From contig NZ_JAUXOY010000008.1 in NCBI RefSeq assembly GCF_030684185.1, positions 1-64,000 of the forward strand: 64,000 nt of DNA, read 5' to 3'. Source of the DNA: Methylotenera sp. (GTDB taxonomy: Bacteria > Pseudomonadota > Gammaproteobacteria > Burkholderiales > Methylophilaceae). Positions 38,576-47,834 of this stretch are shown here, in pieces (within the stretch, counting starts at the first letter, position 1; each line of letters begins with the position of its first letter). The position numbers and the translations under genes are program-made. The notes under the pieces are model-generated. The model did not search any database. It saw nothing but the letters and a program-made list of their open reading frames with translations, and was not told the origin of the DNA.

Positions 38576-40090
38576 TTATTTTTTTGAGCTATTAGCGCGA
38601 TTCACTAAAAACTCGGTTAACAAAGGTACGGGGCGCCCAGTACCGCCTTTTTCCTTGCCAGACTTCCAAGCAGTTCCTGCGATATCCAAATGTGCCCAGT
38701 CATACTTTTTAGCAAAGCGCGATAAGAAGCATGCAGCGGTAATGCTACCCGCCGCGCGTCCGCCAATATTAGCGATATCAGCAAAATTGCTATCCAGCAG
38801 TGGCTGATAGTCATCCCACATAGGCATATGCCATGCGCGGTCTAGCGATGCTTCACCCGCTTTTAGCAACTCGTTTGCCAAGTCATCATTATTGCTAAAT
38901 AACCCAGTTGCATGATGACCCAATGCAATGACGCATGCGCCTGTAAGCGTAGCAACATCTACCACCGCGCTTGGCTCAAAACGCTCCGCATAGGTCAACG
39001 CATCACATAAAATCAACCGACCTTCTGCGTCTGTGTTCAGCACCTCAATAGTCAAGCCAGACATGCTTGTTAATACATCTCCAGGCCTTGTTGCACGGCC
39101 GTCAGGCATATTTTCGCATGTTGGGATTATACCAATGACATTCAACGCTAAGTCCATTTCGGAGATTGTTTTAAACGTACCCAGCACGCTCGCGGCGCCG
39201 CACATATCGTATTTCATCTCATCCATCTCGGCACCTGGCTTTAATGAAATACCGCCAGTGTCAAAGGTAATGCCTTTTCCAACTAACACCACTGGCTTCT
39301 GGTCTTTTTTTCCTTTTAAGTGCTGCATAATAATAAATTTAGGCGGCTCTTCACTACCTTGAGATACGGCTAAAAATGAACCCATGCCTAATTTTTTCAG
39401 CTCTTCACGTTCTAATATTTTCACTTTAAAATCATGTTTTTTACCCAACGTCTGCGCTTGTTCCGCCAAATAAGTTGGTGTGCATACATTTGGCGGCAAA
39501 TTACCCAGGTCTTTGGCAAAACTCACGCCAGAAGCCAAAGCCAAACCATCAGCCAAGCCAGCTTTTGCTTCTTTTACTTCGCTTGCCAAGGCGACATTAA
39601 TATACAAAGTTGCAATGCCTTTCTTTGCTTCCTCTTTTTTAGATTCATCTTTTTTTCTTTTTATAGCGTCAAACCGATAGGCTGCATCCAGCGTTGTTTC
39701 TGCCATGAGCGCTACTTTTCTTTTAGCACTAAGCTGTTTTACCGGCAATTCAGCTAAAAAAGTAGCAGCCTTACTTGCACCACCATTTGACAAAGCTTTC
39801 ACTGAGGCACGAATCGCCTTGCAATATTGTTTTTCAGAAAATTCCGATTCTTTTCCTAAACCCACCAAAAGCATGCGTTCACTGGCAACACCTGGAACAT
39901 TGTGTAGCATGAGCGTCGTATCTGCCTTACCATCCATATCGCCACGTTTTAGAATATTCGAAAGATATCCGGCAGATGCAATATCTAAGGCCAAAGCCGC
40001 ATTAGACAACTTTTGTGATTCATAAACGCCTATAATCACACAATCACTATGCAGTTTTTCCGGATTATCATTTTTTATGCTAAATTCCAT
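38576..40090 (-). CDS. pepA: Leucyl aminopeptidase (M17)
   Basis: A 504-residue M17 peptidase. The dinuclear metal site is in VGKGITFDTGGISLKPG and EVLNTDAEGRLILCDAL, with the conserved MKYDMCGAASVLG. It removes N-terminal amino acids in the cytoplasm. PepA in E. coli also binds DNA; that is not shown here. It is divergent from lptF, a conserved pairing. A good Shine-Dalgarno AAGGA precedes the start. Confidence 0.96.
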   Translation of the reverse strand: MEFSIKNDNPEKLHSDCVIIGVYESQKLSNAALALDIASAGYLSNILKRGDMDGKADTTLMLHNVPGVASERMLLVGLGKESEFSEKQYCKAIRASVKALSNGGASKAATFLAELPVKQLSAKRKVALMAETTLDAAYRFDAIKRKKDESKKEEAKKGIATLYINVALASEVKEAKAGLADGLALASGVSFAKDLGNLPPNVCTPTYLAEQAQTLGKKHDFKVKILEREELKKLGMGSFLAVSQGSEEPPKFIIMQHLKGKKDQKPVVLVGKGITFDTGGISLKPGAEMDEMKYDMCGAASVLGTFKTISEMDLALNVIGIIPTCENMPDGRATRPGDVLTSMSGLTIEVLNTDAEGRLILCDALTYAERFEPSAVVDVATLTGACVIALGHHATGLFSNNDDLANELLKAGEASLDRAWHMPMWDDYQPLLDSNFADIANIGGRAAGSITAACFLSRFAKKYDWAHLDIAGTAWKSGKEKGGTGRPVPLLTEFLVNRANSSKK

Positions 40091-40181
40091 GGTGTTGCAT
40101 CCTTTTTCTATTATTAATTTAAATTATCGCGTGTTTTACACGTAATTCATAGTTGTAAATAAATACTCACCCATAAATCAC

Positions 40182-41300
40182 ATGCTTTTTAGGCGATCCC
40201 TCTTACAAGAACTCATCTCAACGGTGTCTGGCGCCTTCCTTATCTTGGCTGGTATCGTCATCGCGCAACGTGCTGGATATTTAGTACGGCTTGCTGCAAA
40301 AGGTATTTTGCCTAATGATGCGATTACCACGATGCTTGGTTTTAGCATGATCAGGTTTTTACCTATGCTGTTATCGCTAAGTTTATTTTTGGCCGTGCTC
40401 TTAACACTATCTCGCTGGTATCGAGACTCCGAAATGGTCATTTGGTTTAGCTCAGGCTTGAGTATTTCCAGCTGGATTCGCCCTGTACTCATATTCACCA
40501 TTCCAATCGTGACCCTCATTTCTTTTTTAAGTTTATTCGTTACCCCTTGGGCTCATAATAAAGTTGAGGATTTTCGAGTGCAACTTGAAAGTCGAGATGA
40601 CTTAGCCGCAATTAGCCCGGGGGTATTTAAAGAATCTGCCCATGCAGACCGCGTATTTTTTGTAGAAAGCTTTGATGAACTTGGCAATATCGTTAAAAAC
40701 ATCTTTGTGCAATCAGTTCAGCATCAAAAACTGGGCATTATCGTTGCAGCACAAGGTAGCCGACTTGTTGAGAAAAATGGTGATAATTTTCTACTCATGC
40801 AGAATGGAAGGCGCTACCAAGGACAGCGTGAAGGCGCAGATTACTCTACGACTGAATTTGAAAAATACGCGATTAGAGTCGAGGCCGGCGAAGCGCGAAA
40901 CTCAGCGCCATCAACTCAATCAATGTCTAGCCAAGAATTACTTCAAAATAAAAACAATACTAATGTTGCAGAGTTGCAATGGCGGCTGGCCATACCTATT
41001 TCCACACTGATACTTGCTTTACTGGCTATTCCGTTAAGCGCACTAGACCCACGGGCTGGCAAATCTGCCAATTTTGTACTTGCCACTATCATTTACATCA
41101 TTTATAACAATCTGCTAAATATTACTCAAGCCTGGATTGCCCAAGGAAAGATTAGCGGAATAATTGGCTTATGGCCAGTACATCTGCTATTTGCAGCATT
41201 TGCTTTCTATCTATTTTACAGACGCATACAACAATTGCCGATTTTCCCTAGCATTTCATTACCATCATGGTTAAAAGCTAAAAATAAAGTCAAAATTTAG
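40182..41300 (+). CDS. lptF: LPS export permease LptF
   Basis: A 372-residue YjgP/YjgQ-family permease. Three N-terminal and three C-terminal membrane helices flank a periplasmic beta-jellyroll. It starts MLFRRSLLQELISTVSGAFLIL. With LptG and LptB it extracts lipopolysaccharide from the inner membrane. lptG follows after 29 bases. Confidence 0.94.
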   Translation: MLFRRSLLQELISTVSGAFLILAGIVIAQRAGYLVRLAAKGILPNDAITTMLGFSMIRFLPMLLSLSLFLAVLLTLSRWYRDSEMVIWFSSGLSISSWIRPVLIFTIPIVTLISFLSLFVTPWAHNKVEDFRVQLESRDDLAAISPGVFKESAHADRVFFVESFDELGNIVKNIFVQSVQHQKLGIIVAAQGSRLVEKNGDNFLLMQNGRRYQGQREGADYSTTEFEKYAIRVEAGEARNSAPSTQSMSSQELLQNKNNTNVAELQWRLAIPISTLILALLAIPLSALDPRAGKSANFVLATIIYIIYNNLLNITQAWIAQGKISGIIGLWPVHLLFAAFAFYLFYRRIQQLPIFPSISLPSWLKAKNKVKI

Positions 41301-41329
41301 CGAGTTCGTATTAAATAATTTAAAAATCC

Positions 41330-42400
41330 ATGAAAATTCTTAACAAATACTTACTCAAAGAAGTTACTGGCAATGTGCTGATGGTGATGTTGGCGCTAAT
41401 CGCAATGTTCTCGTTCTTTGATTTAATTCAAGAGTTAGAAGCCTTAGGCAAAGGCAATTACGGACTCGGCAAAATTTTACTGTTTGTCTTACTCAGTGCG
41501 CCAGGCCATATATACGATGTGATGCCAGTGGCCGTGCTGGTGGGCTGCATGTACAGTTTAGGCCAGTTTGCGCGTTATTCAGAGCTAGTGGTATTAAGAG
41601 TCAGCGGTTTGTCAATTTTCAATATTGCTGTTTTACTTTTAAAAATTGGATTAATGTTTACTTTTGTGACTTTTTTGGTGGGTGAGTTCGTCACCCCTTT
41701 CAGCGAAAAAATGGCACAGCGCATGCGCATCAAAGCGACAGACTCTGTAGTTGCGCAAGAGTTTAGATCGGGCCTGTGGGTAAAGGACGGAAATAGCTTT
41801 ATCAATGTAGAAGAAGTACTACCTGATGCAACTTTGCTCAACATTCATATATATGAATTCGACCAGAACTCTAAGCTAGTTAAAGCCCGTAACGCTAAAG
41901 GCGGTCAATTTGTAAATGATCACTGGAAGCTCACAGAAGTCTCAGAAACTAGTTTTGGTAAAGATTCTGTTCAAGTCAATCAATTTGCAGAAGCTAGGTG
42001 GATTTCTCTTATTCGCCCAGAGTTACTTAATGTATTACTAGTATCACCTGAAAAAATGTCAGCATGGAACCTATATTCTTACATCAACCACTTAAGCATT
42101 AACAAGCAGAAAACTACGCGCTATAAAGTCGCACTCTGGTCCAAAATGATTTACCCGCTTGCTTGTATGGTCATGGTAGTGTTGGCACTTCCATTTGGAT
42201 TTATACAGCAACGGGCAACTGGCGCCAGCACCAAGATATTTGTTGGTATTATGCTAGGTGTTATGTACCAAATTTTAAATCGCGTGTTCTCACATCTGGG
42301 ATTATTGAATGACTGGCCGCCGCTGTTTAGCGCTATCACTCCAACCATACTATTCTTGATGGCGGGGCTTACGATGTTGTATTACGTGGAACGTAGATAA
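41330..42400 (+). CDS. lptG: LPS export permease LptG
   Basis: A 356-residue paralogue of LptF with the same 3+3 helix layout and the N-terminus MKILNKYLLKEVTGNVLMV. Its 3' end overlaps the 3' end of the RDD gene on the opposite strand by 32 bases. The LptFG pair is the inner-membrane half of the LPS export bridge. Confidence 0.94.
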   Translation: MKILNKYLLKEVTGNVLMVMLALIAMFSFFDLIQELEALGKGNYGLGKILLFVLLSAPGHIYDVMPVAVLVGCMYSLGQFARYSELVVLRVSGLSIFNIAVLLLKIGLMFTFVTFLVGEFVTPFSEKMAQRMRIKATDSVVAQEFRSGLWVKDGNSFINVEEVLPDATLLNIHIYEFDQNSKLVKARNAKGGQFVNDHWKLTEVSETSFGKDSVQVNQFAEARWISLIRPELLNVLLVSPEKMSAWNLYSYINHLSINKQKTTRYKVALWSKMIYPLACMVMVVLALPFGFIQQRATGASTKIFVGIMLGVMYQILNRVFSHLGLLNDWPPLFSAITPTILFLMAGLTMLYYVERR

Positions 42401-42815
42401 TTCTATTTTTTAAAAGTCTGTCATGCAGGAACAGCCTATCACGATCAAGAAATGCCCATAAAAAGCCAAGTCCGAACAACATCAAGCTCACGCAAGCTAA
42501 CACATACCTTGCAATCGCTGCATTCAATGAAAGTAGATGCGCCTCTTTATTCACTAACTTCAGGTGCCAGGTCTGCATAGCAAGCGTCTGCCCACTTTTC
42601 TGCCAACACCAAACAAAATAAACTCCAACCGTTATAAATAAGAATAATTGCATCAGAGTTCGTTTAATACCACTGGCTGAATTCCCAAATATCAAAACAA
42701 AAACTGCTGTACTGACAAGCAATAGCGCAATGATGACTAGTGCCTCGTACACAAGACATGCCCCAAGCTTGAGAAAACTTGGGGCCAATGCATGCGATGA
42801 TTGCTGATATTGCAT
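42369..42815 (-). CDS. RDD-family membrane protein
   Basis: A 148-residue protein with three to four hydrophobic helices. RDD-type charged positions include the arginine in KLGACLVYEALVI context and LDRDRLFLHDRLLK near the C-terminus. Function is unknown; some RDD proteins are cation transporters. It ends the sigma factor - DUF3619 - DUF3106 - RDD gene set. Confidence 0.75.
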   Translation of the reverse strand: MQYQQSSHALAPSFLKLGACLVYEALVIIALLLVSTAVFVLIFGNSASGIKRTLMQLFLFITVGVYFVWCWQKSGQTLAMQTWHLKLVNKEAHLLSLNAAIARYVLACVSLMLFGLGFLWAFLDRDRLFLHDRLLKNRIIYVPRNTTS

Positions 42816-42825
42816 GCAGTCTCAG

Positions 42826-43284
42826 CTAATTTAAGTCTGCATCCTGATAAGTGTCTGGTGAATCTGCACGCAACCTTGCGCGCTCTGACTCTGGCAATTT
42901 TTGATATTCCAGCCATTTTTGACGTAATTCATTTTTTTTATCTGCAGATAAAGACTGAAATTGCTGATGATTTTTTCTTGCATTCTCGCGCTCATAAGGC
43001 GTCATGCGACTCCAGTTTGTAAGTCGTTTTTGCACTAGCTCTCGCTTGGCTGGATTCATTTTTGGATAATCATTGGCAATATCAAGCATTTTTTCACGCT
43101 GCCACGGACGTAAAGTATCCCACTCTGAAGCTAATGGATTTAATATTTGTCGCTGCTCACTATTCAGTTGCGCCCAAGTTACATTAACATCATCTGCTAA
43201 CGCTACATTATTAAACATCAATCCGCCAACCAACAACACCGAAAATACTGCTACGAGTTTCAATCTCGCTTGGAAACTAACCAT
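42826..43284 (-). CDS. DUF3106 periplasmic protein
   Basis: A 152-residue protein with a signal peptide (cleavage near ALA-DDV). A helical body follows, with repeated W/R/E patterns (SEWDTLRPWQREKM, NWSRMTPYERENARK, FQSLSADKKNELRQKW). The spacing resembles LTxxQ/CpxP-like periplasmic helical proteins. Its start lies inside the 3' end of the DUF3619 gene (25-base overlap). A role in envelope sensing is inference. Confidence 0.75.
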   Translation of the reverse strand: MVSFQARLKLVAVFSVLLVGGLMFNNVALADDVNVTWAQLNSEQRQILNPLASEWDTLRPWQREKMLDIANDYPKMNPAKRELVQKRLTNWSRMTPYERENARKNHQQFQSLSADKKNELRQKWLEYQKLPESERARLRADSPDTYQDADLN

Positions 43285-43721
43285 GTATCAAACCCCTTGT
43301 CTGCAAATGCTTCTGGTGGCAACTCTGATGCCAACAAAAATGCATCACTATTTTCTAAGTTATTATCTGCATTAAATTTTTGTGCCGCAAAAAAAGTCAA
43401 CAACATCGCTCCCACAATAATTGCGGCAGACATAAAACGATGCTGTTCAAAATAAGCACCAAAGCCATTGCCAAACCATTGCAGCACACTACCGCTTTGA
43501 TTAAAACCTTGACTTGTCACCAACTTGTTGACTGCCAAGCCGCGAGCAACCGACAGGCGCTGCAAAGTTACAGCATTGAGATGCTGTGCATTATCGTTCA
43601 ACAAGCCCGCTACAACATGCGCCACCTGCTCATCGGTCATCAAATTAGCTTCGGGCAAATTCCTGTCAGTTTCTAAGTTTTTCATGTGTTTATTGATAAA
43701 ATTTTCTTCTTGTGTACTCAT
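43260..43721 (-). CDS. DUF3619 single-span membrane protein, possible anti-sigma factor
   Basis: A 153-residue protein. The N-terminal ~100 residues are cytoplasmic and helical (LLNDNAQHLNAVTLQRLSVAR). A membrane helix (FMSAAIIVGAMLLTFFAAQKF) follows, then a ~40-residue C-terminal domain. It lies 10 bases downstream of an RNA polymerase sigma factor, the usual place for an anti-sigma factor. It shows no ZAS zinc motif, so the role is inference. Confidence 0.72.
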   Translation of the reverse strand: MSTQEENFINKHMKNLETDRNLPEANLMTDEQVAHVVAGLLNDNAQHLNAVTLQRLSVARGLAVNKLVTSQGFNQSGSVLQWFGNGFGAYFEQHRFMSAAIIVGAMLLTFFAAQKFNADNNLENSDAFLLASELPPEAFADKGFDTWLVSKRD

Positions 43722-43731
43722 TACTCACCTC

Positions 43732-44334
43732 TTAGCCTTTTGAGCCTTGATTGGTTAACATTAGGCTTGATAGGCCCAGTTTCTCTAATCCTTGTTTTTT
43801 CAGTTCCGCCGCCAGCGCGTGAACCGCCCGCGAACAGTGTGTTTTAACGCTTCCATCCGAGCAACCCATTATTTCTGCCGTTTCAGCCACATCCATCTCC
43901 TCCCAGTAACGCAGCACAAAGGCTTCTCGTTGACGTGCCGGCAGCTTTTCTAGCGCGTTTTCTATCAGTTTAATTGTTTGACTACGCTCGAGTTGTGCCG
44001 ATGGCTCATCACTGTCATCTTCAACATCTATCGTATCTAAAGGATCGCGATCTTCGCCATCCTCATTACTGCCGAATGAAGATAATAACGTAGTCCATAA
44101 ATTGCGCACTTTTTGCCTACGCCAAAAATCCCGCATGGTATTTTGCAAGATACGTTGAAAAAGCATAGGCAACTCTATAGCAGGCTTGTCACCATACTTT
44201 TCAGCGAGTTTCATCATCGAATCTTGCACAATATCAAGCGCAGCATGGTCATCTCGCACAGCATAAGCCGTCTGCTTAAATGCCCGACGCTCCACATTCT
44301 CAAGAAAATCAGATAGTTCTTTGGTTGTTGCCAT
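43732..44334 (-). CDS. ECF-type RNA polymerase sigma factor
   Basis: A 200-residue sigma-70 family protein with region 2 (DDHAALDIVQDSMMKLAEKY and FQRILQNTMRDFWRRQKVR). An acidic linker (GEDRDPLDTIDVEDDSDE) separates it from region 4 (ALEKLPARQREAFVLRYWEEMDVAETAEIMGCSDGSVKTHCSRAVHAL). It heads a four-gene set with membrane and periplasmic partners. Signal and regulon are unknown. Confidence 0.88.
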   Translation of the reverse strand: MATTKELSDFLENVERRAFKQTAYAVRDDHAALDIVQDSMMKLAEKYGDKPAIELPMLFQRILQNTMRDFWRRQKVRNLWTTLLSSFGSNEDGEDRDPLDTIDVEDDSDEPSAQLERSQTIKLIENALEKLPARQREAFVLRYWEEMDVAETAEIMGCSDGSVKTHCSRAVHALAAELKKQGLEKLGLSSLMLTNQGSKG

Positions 44335-44461
44335 AGCACTTCATTGTGATTTGGTTTATATATCGTTTATTATAAATGGCTGACTCACTAAGAATCAAAG
44401 TATATCAGGTTTACATTTTGAACTAGGGCTCGCTTTGGTTACAATCATAGCAATTAATTAA

Positions 44462-44710
44462 ATGGTACATAAACACATGTGGAGACTGATTTTTTTAGGA
44501 CTCATCATTTACTTGCTAATTGTCTTTTTTAAGCGCAGCACAATTGGTGCAAAAAATGACAATAAGAACGTTAAAAAAGATGTGCCTGCAAGTGAAAAGG
44601 AAATAGAAGCGATGGTCAAGTGCGCGACCTGCGAGGTGCATCTTCCAAGATCGGAGGCTTATCTAGTGAATGGCGACTTCTATTGTAGCAAGCTACATAT
44701 TCCCAAATAA
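44462..44710 (+). CDS. PP0621-family small membrane protein with C-terminal zinc-ribbon-like motif
   Basis: An 82-residue protein with one membrane helix near the N-terminus (LIFLGLIIYLLIVFF). The C-terminal CATCEVHLPRSEAY...YCSKLH motif is the family hallmark and could bind a metal. In many betaproteobacteria it is encoded upstream of pilS, and here its stop abuts the kinase start codon. An alternative start is the ATG at 44477. Function unknown. Confidence 0.8.
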   Translation: MVHKHMWRLIFLGLIIYLLIVFFKRSTIGAKNDNKNVKKDVPASEKEIEAMVKCATCEVHLPRSEAYLVNGDFYCSKLHIPK

Positions 44711-46342
44711 ATGCATTCGTTAAAAAATCATTCTAAGATGAAACCCAACCTTGCTAAACCTATCGACTTATCGCTACAAAATCACGCGGTCAATATACTC
44801 AATATTTTTCGCTTTGTTTTAAGTTTAGTTTTTATTATTTCTTACCTATACATGGGTAAGGAGTCTTTATGGCAAAGCGAACACTCACTCTTTACGTTCA
44901 AGCTGTCTGTTGCTTATTTTATCTTCAGCATATTCGTCTTATTGATAAGTCCGCTTAAATCTGAAGTATATAAGCTCTCACTTCCTTTGCAGATTACTGC
45001 TGATATTGTTTTTATTATTTTATTCATGTTTGCGGCAGGTGGTATTTCTAGCGGCTTAGGCATTTTATTGATTATCATTATTGTGATTGCCAGTCTGGCA
45101 AGCAATGGCCGTTTATCTTTGTTTTATGCAGCTATTGCCAGCATAGGTTTACTACTTGAACAGAGTTATCGAATATTACTTGGGGATTTATCCGCCGCCA
45201 GTTACACACAGCCAGCCATGCTGAGTTTAAGTTGTTTTGCAACCGCATGGCTGGCCTTCAGTTTAGCAAAACGTATGCAACACAGTGAGGAACTGGCATC
45301 TGCGCGCGGCATCGACATTCAAAACCTATCACAAGTTAATGCGCTAATCACGCAGGAGATGCAGGACGGCGTTTTAGTGGTAGATGAAAAATTTAGCATT
45401 CATCAAAGTAACTTACAAGCAGCCACATTACTATCCTTACCATTAAGCAATACGCGAGATTTTACCCTGACGAATTACGCACCAGAAATCGCAGCGATTT
45501 TCAATGACTGGCTGAACGGGTTAGATGAAAATAACAATTCGACTATCTCAATCAGCAATCGTGAGTTAAAGCTCAGATTCATGCCAATCAATCAGCCAAG
45601 TGACTCACAAGCATCAGACAGACATTCTGGCGCAGTTATTTTTATCCAAGATGTCAGTCAAATTCAAACTGCTGCACAGCAGGCAAAACTAGCGGCACTT
45701 GGTAGATTAACGGCAAATATTGCCCATGAAATTCGCAACCCTTTAAGCGCAATTAGCCACGCTAATCAGTTGTTACAGGAAGACGAAAAAAACTCCGCCC
45801 CCACTACACGTCTTTTACAGATAGTTGCAGACAACATTGGTCGCATTGACCAAATCATCAAAGACGTGCTTGAACTCAACAGGCGAGATCGCACTCATCA
45901 AGAAAAAATAGAGCTTAGCGAGTTTTTAACAAGTTTTCATACGCAATTTTGCGCTGTCGAGAACATTCCACCCGCACATTTTCAACTAGAGAACTTGCTG
46001 CAGAAAAAAATTGCCTTTGACAAACGTCATTTAACGCAAATTTTATGGAATCTTTGTAAAAACGGCTGGGAACACAGCCAAAAACAAGTAGGCAGCTTAA
46101 TATTAACTACACTTGATGTTGGAAAAACCAGTTTAAATATTGAAGTTAAAGATGATGGCGCAGGGGTTGCCGAGCAAGACCAATCGAGGTTATTTGAACC
46201 ATTTTTCACCACCAAAACCACTGGCAATGGCTTGGGGCTTTACATTTCACGTGAACTGGCAGAAGCTAATGGCGCAAGACTGCAATATCAACCCTTGCCT
46301 CAAGGCAGTACATTTGCGCTTCATCTAAAAAAGTCCAGCTAA
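44711..46342 (+). CDS. pilS: PilS-type sensor histidine kinase
   Basis: A 543-residue kinase with six N-terminal membrane helices (about 30-190) and a PAS-like domain (about 205-310). The dimerisation/phosphoacceptor box is NIAHEIRNPLSAISHANQLL, with His near residue 339. ATPase boxes are LWNLCKNGWEHS, DDGAGV and TGNGLGLYIS. Next to an NtrC-type regulator, it is the likely PilS that controls pilin transcription. The exact stimulus (pilin in the membrane in known systems) is inferred. Confidence 0.88.
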   Translation: MHSLKNHSKMKPNLAKPIDLSLQNHAVNILNIFRFVLSLVFIISYLYMGKESLWQSEHSLFTFKLSVAYFIFSIFVLLISPLKSEVYKLSLPLQITADIVFIILFMFAAGGISSGLGILLIIIIVIASLASNGRLSLFYAAIASIGLLLEQSYRILLGDLSAASYTQPAMLSLSCFATAWLAFSLAKRMQHSEELASARGIDIQNLSQVNALITQEMQDGVLVVDEKFSIHQSNLQAATLLSLPLSNTRDFTLTNYAPEIAAIFNDWLNGLDENNNSTISISNRELKLRFMPINQPSDSQASDRHSGAVIFIQDVSQIQTAAQQAKLAALGRLTANIAHEIRNPLSAISHANQLLQEDEKNSAPTTRLLQIVADNIGRIDQIIKDVLELNRRDRTHQEKIELSEFLTSFHTQFCAVENIPPAHFQLENLLQKKIAFDKRHLTQILWNLCKNGWEHSQKQVGSLILTTLDVGKTSLNIEVKDDGAGVAEQDQSRLFEPFFTTKTTGNGLGLYISRELAEANGARLQYQPLPQGSTFALHLKKSS

Positions 46343-46359
46343 AAAAGGCATAATATCGC

Positions 46360-47796
46360 ATGACTCAAAAACCTACCTGCTTAATCGTCGATGATGAAAC
46401 TGATATTCGCGAACTGTTAGTGATGACACTAGAGCGCATGGATATTGACACCTACGGCGCAAGCAATATCGAAGAAGCCAAAAGCTTACTCAAGCAACGC
46501 CAATACGCGCTTTGCTTAACTGACATGCAAATGCCCGGCGGCACCGGTTTAGATTTAGTGAACTATATTAATGAGTTCCATCCAGGACTTCCTGTTGCCG
46601 TGATTACCGCACATGCCAGTGCTGAAAATGCGGTATCCGCTCTTAAAGCAGGTGCTTTTGACTACCTAAGTAAACCTATCTCATTAAAACAATTACGGCC
46701 TGTCATTGAGTTTGCGCTCAAGCTTACCTCTCAAGCCAATCACAGCAAAGAGAATGTACTCGAGATGATTGGTGACTCCGAGCCAATGACCTATGTTCGC
46801 ACTATGATTGCCAAGTTAGCGCGTAGTCAGGCGCCAGTGTATATCAGCGGGGAGTCTGGTAGCGGTAAAGAACTAGCGGCTAAACTCATCCACAAAAACA
46901 GCTCTAGGGTGGATGGTGCTTTTATCGCGGTTAACTGTGGCGCAATTCCTGAAAACCTGATGGAGAGTGAGTTTTTTGGTTACAAAAAAGGTGCTTTCAC
47001 AGGGGCTAGCCAAGATAAGGAAGGCATGTTTCAGGCGGCTAGTGGCGGTACTTTATTTCTGGATGAAGTCGCGGATTTACCTCTTCCCATGCAAGTAAAA
47101 TTATTGCGCGCAATTCAAGAGAAAAAAATCCGCATGGTGGGCGGCACAACTGAAGAGGCTGTTGATGTACGCATTATTAGTGCCACTCATAAAAACCTTA
47201 GCGAAATGATGGATGCAGGGCTTTTTAGGCAAGACTTATACTACAGATTAAATGTCATTCAGCTCAAAATGCCCGCATTACGCGATAGGCCGAATGATAT
47301 TCCCCTGCTTGCCAATTTACTACTAACCAAACTATGCGCCAGCCAAAAGATTAGTATTCCGCAGATTGATGCTACTACACAGGCATATATATCAAAATTG
47401 CAATTTCCAGGTAATGTGCGTGAGTTAGAAAACATGCTAGAGAGGGCTTTGGCCATGAGTGATGGTAAAACCATCACTATTGACGATTTAGGCGATGAAA
47501 ACGAATCGAATCGTTTTTCTGGTACGAAAAACTCGGATATTCATCCTAAATCAGCATTTAATTCTGGTCAAACAAAAGAACTTAACTTATCTGACTACCT
47601 GGAAGATATTGAAAAACAAGCCATCGTTAAAGCTTTGGAAAAAACCAATCACAATAAAACCGCGGCGGCGAAACTGCTGGGCGTGAGCTTTCGCACTTTA
47701 CGTTATCGGCTATCTAAACTGGGCCTGGCCAAAGAGGGTGACGCAGACTTCGATGGCGATATTGAAAATGATGAGTCTCACCGCAATTCAATCTAG
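46360..47796 (+). CDS. pilR: PilR-type sigma-54 response regulator
   Basis: A 478-residue NtrC-family activator. The receiver domain (1-120) has acceptor Asp55. The AAA+ domain has Walker A GESGSGKE and the sigma-54 contact GAFTGA. A Fis-type HTH follows (KTAAAKLLGVSFRTLRYRL). 17 bases after pilS. It is a strong candidate to activate the sigma-54 promoter at 24716-24732, though the gene is 22 kb away on the chromosome. Confidence 0.92.
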   Translation: MTQKPTCLIVDDETDIRELLVMTLERMDIDTYGASNIEEAKSLLKQRQYALCLTDMQMPGGTGLDLVNYINEFHPGLPVAVITAHASAENAVSALKAGAFDYLSKPISLKQLRPVIEFALKLTSQANHSKENVLEMIGDSEPMTYVRTMIAKLARSQAPVYISGESGSGKELAAKLIHKNSSRVDGAFIAVNCGAIPENLMESEFFGYKKGAFTGASQDKEGMFQAASGGTLFLDEVADLPLPMQVKLLRAIQEKKIRMVGGTTEEAVDVRIISATHKNLSEMMDAGLFRQDLYYRLNVIQLKMPALRDRPNDIPLLANLLLTKLCASQKISIPQIDATTQAYISKLQFPGNVRELENMLERALAMSDGKTITIDDLGDENESNRFSGTKNSDIHPKSAFNSGQTKELNLSDYLEDIEKQAIVKALEKTNHNKTAAAKLLGVSFRTLRYRLSKLGLAKEGDADFDGDIENDESHRNSI

Positions 47797-47825
47797 TTTC
47801 GTTGCAATGTAGCATTGCAACGAAA
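47797..47825. terminator. Long perfect hairpin terminator between converging genes
   Basis: TTTCGTTGCAATG (47797-47809) pairs perfectly with CATTGCAACGAAA (47813-47825) around a 3-base loop. It begins directly after the pilR stop and is followed by TTTGGATTTTT on the plus strand. The converging antiporter gene ends 10 bases further on. Confidence 0.75.
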
Positions 47826-47834
47826 TTTGGATTT

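Noticed and set aside
40130-40142. CGTGT-TTT-ACACG dyad between pepA and lptF
   Set aside because: Short (5 bp) and isolated; no comparison to support an operator.
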